Assembly: GCF_006874765.1 (NCBI RefSeq)
Contig: NZ_CP040840.1
Span: 37,501 to 65,000, forward strand
Direction of reading: 5' to 3'
DNA length: 27,500 nucleotides
Source of the DNA: Leptospira weilii
Lineage (GTDB): Bacteria > Spirochaetota > Leptospiria > Leptospirales > Leptospiraceae
Part shown: one piece after another, positions 1 to 27,500 of the stretch
Layout: every line of letters starts with the position of its first letter
Numbering within the stretch: the first letter of the stretch is position 1
Made by a program: the position numbers and the translations under genes
The notes under the pieces: model-generated
What the model saw: only the letters and a program-made list of their open reading frames with translations
The model's database searches: none
What the model was told of the DNA's origin: nothing

Positions 1-928
<928 letters not shown>

Positions 929-1659
929 ATCTTATTGTAGGACTTCTTAAAAATCGTCCTAAAATTATATAAGATCTTTCTAAATAACTTTCGTTATAAA
1001 CAGAAACAAACGAGTTTGCATTTGTGGGAAACAACTTTGTGGTTCGATTTTCCTATCAGAAAGTGTTTTATGCAAAATGGATGGCGCTCTTTCGGGTTTG
1101 AAAGAATGAGTTAGATGCAAGCATTTATTCTAAATCCTTGGTAATCATCCAATGAACCCCCACCTTTTGTTAAATTTTCATTGAAGCGCGATAAATTCAC
1201 ACAGATTGTGTTCTCTCAGATAATTTATGAATTTTAGAGCAGTCTTTTTTGTTCAATTGCCATAGGAGTTTCTGCATTCTTAAGGGAATTCCGCTATTTG
1301 TGGATAAGATCTTATCAATACGAATAAAAAGTTTTCGGCTTATATTTTAACGTGAGTTCGGCGTAAAAAAGTTTGGACGAATAAAAAACTAAAGTATTAC
1401 TTTCTAAACTCAGTAAACACCTTCCTATGGGTCGGTGTTTAGGTTGCGTTGTGGGGCCGATCGTTTCACGGAGGATTTGTCGTAATTTATTTATCTTCGG
1501 ATTCAAGCACTTGTGGGGTTGGTTATGGCCTCCTACCGATCCCTATAAAATAGAATAAGGTATTTTATCATTTCCTTAAATTGACGACAATTAAACGGTC
1601 TTGTTACGAAAAGTATTATAGATATCTTTCCAATTATTGTGATTGCGAATAAGGAAGTG
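929..1659. other. Gene-free intergenic stretch with decayed repeats
   Basis: This ~730 bp AT-rich stretch lies between the TPR gene and the convergent aroD end. It has no convincing gene. It holds one copy of the 24-bp dispersed motif (1534-1557) and a block around 1344-1365 (core taacgtgagttcgg) that recurs inverted near 20415-20436. The only open frame of note, 63 codons at 1315-1506 on the minus strand, has no ribosome-binding site or domain and overlaps repeat-like DNA. Two weak hairpins just after the TPR stop (the arms TAGGAC/GTCCTA are one) lack a following T-run, so a terminator is not established. Confidence 0.6.
1534..1557 (+). repeat. Dispersed 24-bp motif, copy 1
   Basis: The core gatccctataaaatag is flanked by tacc and aata. 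It matches four other intergenic copies in the window, near 5008, 5462 (inverted), 16757 and 20345 (inverted). All copies lie outside coding regions apart from the one that spans the stop of the transposase relic. Confidence 0.75.
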
Positions 1660-2367
<708 letters not shown>

Positions 2368-2370
2368 GAA

Positions 2371-3339
2371 TTAAAGACCTTTTTGCAAGAGATCGTGGAT
2401 GGAAACGATTCCGATCAATTTTCTAGAATCATCTACAATCGGTGCGACCGAAATCGGATTCGGCCTGGATTCCATTTGTCTCAAAACTTCATAAGCGTTC
2501 GATCCGGATTGAAACATAGTGGGGTTCGGATTCATCAATTGCTCCGCTGAAATGGAAGAATCCAGTTTACCGTCTTTCAATTTTTTGCGAATGTCAAAAT
2601 CTGTAATGATTCCCAGAAGTTTTCCCGATAAATCCGTAACTCCCGTAGCGCCTTGTCTCTTTACGGTAATTTCGGTAAGTATATCTTCTAATTTGGCGTC
2701 CGGTAATACTTTTGCCAGGTCTTTTCCATTTCGCATAACGTCATCTATTTTTAAACTTAAACGTTTACCGAGGCGTCCAGCTGGATGATAAAGCGCAAAA
2801 TTTTCTTTTTTGAAATTTTTCAACTCCATCAAACACATGGCAATCGCATCTCCCAGAATCAAAGCGATCGTAGTGCTGGAAGTAGGGGCTAATTCGAGAG
2901 GACAAGCTTCTTTTAAAACGGGAGTTATTAAAACAATGTCGGATTCTTTTGCAAGCTTGGATTCGACATTAGCCGTCATCGAAATTAGTTTTGCGCCGAT
3001 GTTTTTGATCGTAGGGATTAGATTTAACAACTCTTCGCTTTCACCCGACTTACCGATTGCGATGATTACGTCTTCGCTAGAAATGATACCCGCGTCTCCA
3101 TGAGCCGCGTCGGCGGGATGTAAAAAAATGGAAGGTGTTCCCGTGGAAGACAACGTAGAAGAAATTTTTTTCCCGACGTCCCCGGATTTACCGACACCGG
3201 TCACGATTAGTTTTCCTTTGGATTGGAGGATCAGTTCGATCGCTTGTTTAATCGAGGGATCTAGATTTTTTCTAAAATGAAGAATGGATTCTATTTCCGT
3301 ATCAATTGCTTTTTCTATCTTTTCAAAAATTGGATCCAA
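2371..3339 (-). CDS. kdsD: D-arabinose-5-phosphate isomerase (SIS + two CBS domains)
   Basis: Interconverts ribulose 5-phosphate and arabinose 5-phosphate, the first committed step towards Kdo for lipopolysaccharide. An SIS sugar-isomerase domain covers roughly residues 35-165 (TGVGKSGDVG, HPADAAHGDAG with His80, GKSGESEEL). Two CBS domains follow, about 205-262 (starting at DVMRNG) and 270-322 (QLMNPNPTMF). At 322 residues it has the usual KdsD/GutQ length. The start is TTG, supported by a strong GGAGG six bases upstream; the first 17 bases overlap the end of the NusG-like gene. The pairing with a NusG paralogue suggests envelope polysaccharide biology. GutQ-type paralogues share this architecture, but a Kdo role is the likelier one in a bacterium that makes LPS. 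Confidence 0.92.
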   Translation of the reverse strand: MDPIFEKIEKAIDTEIESILHFRKNLDPSIKQAIELILQSKGKLIVTGVGKSGDVGKKISSTLSSTGTPSIFLHPADAAHGDAGIISSEDVIIAIGKSGESEELLNLIPTIKNIGAKLISMTANVESKLAKESDIVLITPVLKEACPLELAPTSSTTIALILGDAIAMCLMELKNFKKENFALYHPAGRLGKRLSLKIDDVMRNGKDLAKVLPDAKLEDILTEITVKRQGATGVTDLSGKLLGIITDFDIRKKLKDGKLDSSISAEQLMNPNPTMFQSGSNAYEVLRQMESRPNPISVAPIVDDSRKLIGIVSIHDLLQKGL

Positions 3340-3845
3340 GAGTTTCCTCCAATTTTAACGTTTTTACATCCAAAGTTACCGAAGTCATCAAATTCATTCC
3401 AGGAAATTTGACGATGATTTGCTCCTCGTTTTTTCTTTGGATAATTTCGGCTTTAAATCCTGCAAAAGGCCCTTCTTGAATGAGAATCTTTTTACCCGGA
3501 AGAAGTCTTTCCTGGATCTCAACTTGAATTCTGTCCGGATACGTTTCCAAAAAAATCCGAACTAAGTTAAGATCTTCGTCCGGAATTACATAGGGTTTTC
3601 CGCCATAGAATACGAAATGGTGCGCTCCGGGTAATTGTAAAATTTTGACTCTGTCTTGAAAAAATAAGATTTTTACAAAAATATAAGAAGGATACATCGG
3701 TTCTTCGACGACTTTCCAGCGGTCGGACCATTTTTTCTTTTTAGAAATTAAAGGAAGAAAGCATTCGATTTTTCTTTCTTGAAGTAATCGTTTTAATTTT
3801 TTTTCGGCTCTGGGATTGGTATAAAGAGCATACCATTCGTTGACT

Positions 3846-3862
<17 letters not shown>
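3323..3862 (-). CDS. NusG paralogue (UpxY/RfaH-like antitermination factor)
   Basis: A specialised NusG-family protein of 179 residues. The N-terminal NGN domain, about residues 8-105, opens with WYALYTNPRAEKKL and contains MYPSYIFVK. The C-terminal KOW segment, about 120-175, begins LLPGKKILIQEGPFAGFKAE. Such proteins bind RNA polymerase and promote elongation, usually on particular long operons such as those for capsule, O-antigen or LPS. Housekeeping nusG normally lies beside secE and rplK, which are absent here, so this is a paralogue. It overlaps the TonB-like gene upstream by 17 bases and kdsD downstream by 17 bases, so the three are translationally linked. The ATG start has only a weak ribosome-binding site, as expected for a coupled gene. 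Target operons cannot be deduced from this window. Confidence 0.85.
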
Positions 3863-4325
<463 letters not shown>

Positions 4326-4371
4326 AAACCTATCCTTTGATATAGATCAATATTGTAAATATCTATGAAAA

Positions 4372-4400
4372 GTTTTATTTGGATTTAGACATTTTATCAA
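4372..4400 (-). promoter_or_regulatory. Candidate promoter for the TonB-like/nusG-like/kdsD/aroD operon
   Basis: Read on the minus strand, TTGATA (4400-4395) and TAAAAC (4377-4372) are separated by 17 bases and lie about 50 bases upstream of the GTG start. Both boxes deviate from consensus and the region is AT-rich, so this is only a candidate. Confidence 0.3.
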
Positions 4401-4559
4401 ACATCGCAGACGAATTATGAATTTATTTTAGACAAGATGGTCCCTTCTGGGCTTGAAAACCGCAAATATTTACCACAAAATAAGAAAAACCGAGAGAAGG
4501 AACGAAAGTGGAAAAAACGCAGCTCATCTCGACAAAGTCGGGAGCCTTCGATAACGCTC

Positions 4560-5027
4560 CGCTATCTCAGACAGCCTCACTTCTTAGCACGCTCGGCATC
4601 ACAAAGAAACGATCAGTACTCGTATTTAACGAACAATACTAAGGATATGTTGAAAGAACAACGAATAAAACATAATGAGGCTCAGATCAAAAAATTCATC
4701 CGTAAACTCAAACATGTTTTTACTCTGCGAAGTCTATGATTTCAAGAGATTTAGAATAGTGGTTTCTTTCATGAGTTTTCTTGGACTTGTTCCTGGAGAA
4801 TATGCTTCCGAAAGAAAACAGATAGGAGTGACAAAAATAGGAAGCCCTAGGCTTAGAAGAATTTTAACGAAAACCGTTTGGCGCATCGTTTTCCTGAAAC
4901 AGAAAGTAAGATCGTAGCCGCAATAAGATTTGGACAATATGCGTTAGTCGTTGCTTTAGCAAAAAAAGCATCTTTAAAGTTGCACAAGAAATTTCGTAAT
5001 TTACAGCTACTGATCCCTATGAAATAG
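4560..5027 (+). pseudogene. IS110-family transposase relic (C-terminal part, frameshifted)
   Basis: From about 4710 one frame reads [12 protein letters not shown], then [18 protein letters not shown], then [19 protein letters not shown]. This matches the Transposase_20 region of IS110/IS116/IS902 enzymes, normally L(M)SYLGLVPSEYSSG followed by GxITKTGNxxxRRLL. That frame stops at 4915-4917. The family's continuation ([16 protein letters not shown], then [11 protein letters not shown]) follows in another frame up to TAG at 5025-5027, so a frameshift lies near 4890-4905. The N-terminal RNase H-like (DEDD) half is not recognisable, so the element is truncated and inactive. The 4560 boundary is approximate, because upstream reading frames are short and unassignable. 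Leptospira IS1533 belongs to this family; whether this relic derives from it would need alignment. Confidence 0.75.
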
Positions 5028-5031
5028 AGTA
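5008..5031 (+). repeat. Dispersed 24-bp motif, copy 2, spanning the transposase stop
   Basis: tactgatccctatgaaatag followed by agta. The stop codon TAG (5025-5027) of the IS110 relic is inside the motif. The similarity to the inverted copy at 20345-20368 continues past the motif into ttaatttgaa (to about 5047). Confidence 0.75.
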
Positions 5032-5127
5032 CAGTTAATTTGAATATACTACTCGGCCGCTTGAAAATAATACTCGAAAATAAGCGGTCGATTTTGCAAA
5101 GGTACAGCGGTTCTTAAAAATTAAGTC

Positions 5128-5150
5128 AAGTCGGGAAATCTCGACTTTTT
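5128..5150 (+). terminator. Terminator-like hairpin after the IS110 relic
   Basis: An eight-base-pair stem AAGTCGGG/CTCGACTT (one G-U pair) closes on the tetraloop AAAT and runs straight into a T-run. It has the form of a Rho-independent terminator reading rightwards. There is no intact gene upstream, so it may be a remnant of the mobile element. Confidence 0.6.
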
Positions 5151-5229
5151 AAAGGAAGATTCCAATATTCTAATTTTCAAAATAAGTTTGTTATAGTATT
5201 CTATTTGTGCGTTCGAGTAGTAAGTCCCG

Positions 5230-5273
5230 CGTTTAGACGCAGAATTTTGGACACTTTATTCTGTAGAAATGAG
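5230..5273 (+). repeat. ~44-bp repeat block shared with 20280-20322
   Basis: The core cgtttagacgcagaattt and the following actttatt...gtaga...gag recur in inverse orientation at 20280-20322, with about six mismatches or indels. Both copies are intergenic, and in both the block lies on the same side of a 24-bp motif copy. Confidence 0.75.
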
Positions 5274-5300
5274 TAAAGAGGAAAAACTCCTCAGTTAGAA

Positions 5301-5397
5301 TTATTGAAAAATTAATTCTCTATCCGTTTCTGCTTCATTGAAATGGGAGTTTGAAGCGGTTTTGTTACTCTGAATCGTGGAATTTTTCAGCAACTCT
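5301..5397 (+). repeat. 97-bp repeat, copy 1
   Basis: Starts ttattgaaaaattaatt and ends ggaatttttcagcaactct. It aligns along its whole length with 16779-16875, about 88% identical by eye, in the same orientation. Neither copy has an open frame of note, and the two sit 11.5 kb apart in unrelated gene contexts. Confidence 0.85.
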
Positions 5398-5461
5398 GTT
5401 AAAGAAGTTAAAAAACTGAGGTATGAAATCATAGGGAGAACTTCAAAGGACCATCAGACGG

Positions 5462-5485
5462 TATTCTATTTTATAGTGATCAGTA
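5462..5485 (-). repeat. Dispersed 24-bp motif, copy 3 (inverted)
   Basis: Reads tactgatcactataaaata followed by gaata on the minus strand; one change from the gatccctataaaatag core. Confidence 0.7.
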
Positions 5486-5707
5486 AAATTGAAAACAATT
5501 ATGATTCAAATCAATAAAACAACGCATGTCGTAAGAAATCCACACTCCTTGAGGACCATAAATACGTATCTGGTTTTGATAGATTATATATTTAGACTAC
5601 TTAAATATAAGAAGTGAAGACGAATCTCTAGTATATTCAATTTTATTAATTATTTCATGTGACTTTTATTTGTTCTGGTTAACTTTCTATGTTCATTTCT
5701 TTTTCAT

Positions 5708-5755
<48 letters not shown>

Positions 5756-5756
5756 A

Positions 5757-7471
<1,715 letters not shown>

Positions 7472-7588
7472 AGTTGATCTTAAAACCTCGAAAAATATCT
7501 CTACCTCTAAACGTTTAGCAAGTTTCTAAAAAATGCAGTAGTTTCCACGGATTAACATTGTATCGGCGGCTTTCTCGTCGTTTAAAAT

Positions 7589-7609
7589 TGTAGCGGATTC
7601 CTACATTTT
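7589..7609 (+). terminator. Weak hairpin with T-run after the chemoreceptor gene
   Basis: TGTAG/CTACA arms around a seven-base loop are followed by TTTT. The stem is short and lies ~115 bases after the receptor stop, so it may equally be a decayed palindromic repeat. Confidence 0.3.
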
Positions 7610-7672
7610 GAGGCTCCGGGAAGGGCTTTTAATTTTTCTCGGAAATAAAAAAATCTACCGATAAATAGATCA

Positions 7673-9483
<1,811 letters not shown>

Positions 9484-9557
9484 ATTTATACAAAGAAATT
9501 CTGGACGTACTTTACCAAGCGAGTCCGGAACACGCTATTGATCGATCACCGGAAATG

Positions 9558-13697
<4,140 letters not shown>

Positions 13698-13706
13698 GAA
13701 AACTCC

Positions 13707-15773
<2,067 letters not shown>

Positions 15774-15822
15774 GAACCGCTCCGAAAAGAAAGTAGAAGA
15801 GTTGCCGTTTTTAGTTTAATTC

Positions 15823-15856
<34 letters not shown>

Positions 15857-15867
15857 AGTTTTTAAAG

Positions 15868-16710
<843 letters not shown>

Positions 16711-16756
16711 TATCGTTTGGAGATTTAAAGATTAGAACTAAAGTAAGAGTTTGTCC

Positions 16757-16780
16757 CACCGATCCCTATAAAATAAAATT
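16757..16780 (+). repeat. Dispersed 24-bp motif, copy 4
   Basis: caccgatccctataaaataa followed by aatt; the last bases run straight into the 97-bp repeat. Confidence 0.75.
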
Positions 16781-16875
16781 ATTGAAAAATTAATTTCTCT
16801 ATCCATTCTGCTGCATTGAAAGGGACGTTTGAGGCGGTTTTGTTAATCTGAATCATGGAATTTTTCAACAACTCT
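16779..16875 (+). repeat. 97-bp repeat, copy 2
   Basis: Aligns with 5301-5397 in the same orientation, about 88% identical by eye with a pair of single-base indels. Here it directly abuts the 24-bp motif; in copy 1 the nearest motif lies 65 bp beyond the other end and is inverted. Confidence 0.85.
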
Positions 16876-16935
16876 AATGATTTCTTTTAAGGTTTTTGAT
16901 ACGGGTTCTTAGAGATTTGAAAAATAAACCACAAA

Positions 16936-18033
<1,098 letters not shown>

Positions 18034-18099
18034 AAACGTTCTGTTATCTTTTGGTAATCTCGCTCTCTGAATTCCGCGTAACGTTTCCTGCGGATAATG

Positions 18100-19008
<909 letters not shown>

Positions 19009-19097
19009 GGAACAACTATCGGAATTATTTTGAACTTGGGCGACCTAAAAAGTTGTAATGATTTTTTCCGATTCCACCGATTTAAAAAAGGAATTGT

Positions 19098-20031
<934 letters not shown>

Positions 20032-20066
20032 TCGGTTCGTTAAAAAACTTTTTCTTCATTGATAGA

Positions 20067-20095
20067 CCCTCGTAGAATGATTACGGGGGTTTTAT
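20067..20095 (+). terminator. Rho-independent terminator of rlpA
   Basis: Stem CCCTCGTA/TACGGGGG (eight pairs, one G-U) with a seven-base loop, followed by TTTTAT. It lies 35 bases after the rlpA stop. Confidence 0.75.
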
Positions 20096-20279
20096 CTCAA
20101 AAATACTTTATCTTTTTTAAAATGCCGGTTCCAATCATTTTGAATATTTTTGAAATAGATTTTATTCTTTGCTTAAAATACTAATTTCTAAGATATTTTT
20201 AAAATAATTTTTAATGTTTCGTTGATGGCGATCGCAAAACAGCGATTTTATACGGAAATTTGATTTAGAGTTTATCCTA

Positions 20280-20322
20280 CTCGTCTCTACGTAATAAAGT
20301 GCCTAAATTCTGCGTCTAAACG
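20280..20322 (-). repeat. Inverse copy of the ~44-bp block at 5230-5273
   Basis: Read on the minus strand it begins cgtttagacgcagaatttag and ends gagacgag. It lies next to an inverted 24-bp motif in the same relative order as at 5008-5273. Confidence 0.75.
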
Positions 20323-20344
20323 TGGATTTGTGTTCAAATTAACG

Positions 20345-20368
20345 ATACTCTATTTTATAGAATCGGTA
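20345..20368 (-). repeat. Dispersed 24-bp motif, copy 5 (inverted)
   Basis: On the minus strand it reads taccgattctataaaatag followed by agtat, and continues into gttaatttgaa, which matches the sequence after copy 2. Confidence 0.75.
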
Positions 20369-20650
20369 AGAGGCGCCGTTTCAGATCGCAACATAATCGC
20401 TTTTGCATTTTGTTATACCGAACTCACGTTAATTTTAAAAATCGTCTCAAAAATGGATTTCAGTTATAGAATTCTCAAAAGTAAATGAAAGGTTTTTGGT
20501 GTAGCTCTTAGGAACATTTTCTCAACCAAAATTATTTCTCTTAAAAAAGGTTAAAATGGAAGTTTAAGTTCGAATCGATAAAAAATATTTTTTAAAGAAA
20601 TTCGAATTTTGACTCTTTAAAATTTCGTTAGGGTTTTAATGATCCTAAAT

Positions 20651-23952
<3,302 letters not shown>

Positions 23953-24106
23953 AGTTGAAACTGTAACACTTTAGAAAAAATCGTAAAAAATACAAACAGC
24001 CGGGAATGTTATATTAGAATTGTTTAAATATTAAGAAAATTTTTATATAATTTAGAATATTTTTTTGATAAAAACGCCGAGAGAAAAAATCTTAAAACCT
24101 TTTTGT

Positions 24107-26731
<2,625 letters not shown>

Positions 26732-26752
26732 ATTGGAAAACTCCTTTGAGTC

Positions 26753-26783
<31 letters not shown>

Positions 26784-26872
26784 ATGAATTATTGAAGCCG
26801 TTTTCGAGATTTTTTAATGAAGTCTTACTTTTGCGAACTAAATAAAGAATTAAAAAAACGGAACTGGGGATT

Positions 26873-27500
<628 letters not shown>

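Larger units (their letters stand above)
16711..16935. other. Repeat-containing intergenic region between convergent genes
   Basis: 225 bp between the folP end and the convergent lipoprotein gene end. It holds one 24-bp motif copy directly followed by the 97-bp repeat. No terminator hairpin is evident for either flanking gene. Confidence 0.6.
20032..20650. other. AT-rich repeat-bearing intergenic region
   Basis: About 620 bp between the ends of rlpA and cysE. It contains the rlpA terminator, a small hairpin (ATCGC/GCGAT at 20231-20246 followed by TTTTA), an inverted mobile-element-like block at 20280-20368 and a short block at 20415-20436 related to 1344-1365. No gene is supportable. Confidence 0.6.

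Noticed and set aside
1315..1506. 63-codon open frame on the minus strand
   Set aside because: It has no ribosome-binding site, signal or domain and overlaps DNA related to an intergenic block near 20.4 kb, so it is more likely repeat than gene.
4509..4620. Open frame starting GTG (VEKTQLISTKSGAFDN...) before the IS110 relic
   Set aside because: It looks protein-like for ~37 codons, but it stops, has no recognisable family (a ribosomal L4 resemblance did not hold up), and lies in decayed DNA.

Overview
The window looks like a piece of chromosome from a pathogenic-clade Leptospira. By eye it is AT-rich (about 40% G+C, lower between genes). Supporting signs are frequent TTG starts, spirochaete-type lipoprotein signals, PD40/OmpA, TPR, RlpA and M50 envelope proteins, an IS110-type transposase relic (the family that includes Leptospira IS1533), and intergenic DNA filled with decayed repeats. 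The species assignment is inference from content; no database was consulted.

Layout. 1-928: 3' part of a TPR protein. 929-1659: gene-free. 1660-4325 (minus): four overlapping or abutting genes, TonB-like protein > NusG paralogue > kdsD > aroD. 4440-5773: IS110 relic and repeat graveyard. 5774-7471: Aer-like chemoreceptor. 7673-9483: M50B-like membrane protein coupled to UDP-glucuronate decarboxylase. 9562-10731: pntAA without its partner subunits. 10690-15773 (minus): OmpA/PD40 protein > PilZ-like protein > hisS > PAP2 phosphatase, the last overlapping the pntAA end. 15868-16710: divergent dihydropteroate synthase. 16711-16935: repeats. 16936-19008 (minus): two TPR proteins, one a lipoprotein. 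19114-20031: rlpA with a terminator. 20032-20650: repeats. 20651-21367 (minus): cysE. 21647-23952: M50 protease overlapping a secreted propeller protein with a degenerate transglutaminase-like end. 24107-26731 (minus): dicarboxylate/amino-acid symporter and MATE exporter. 26873 to the end: N-terminal part of a multi-pass membrane protein.

How the genes work together. The set is mostly housekeeping plus envelope biology: Kdo precursor supply (kdsD), nucleotide-sugar synthesis (UXS), peptidoglycan-associated proteins (OmpA-like, RlpA), membrane proteolysis (two M50-type proteins) and transport. Shikimate, folate, cysteine and histidyl-tRNA enzymes are interspersed.

No defence system, CRISPR array, prophage, rRNA or tRNA was seen. 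The most unusual material is non-coding. A ~24-bp motif occurs five times, only between genes, and one copy spans the stop codon of the IS110 relic. Longer repeat blocks at 5.0-5.5, 16.8 and 20.3 kb are related to each other and look like remains of one family of mobile elements.
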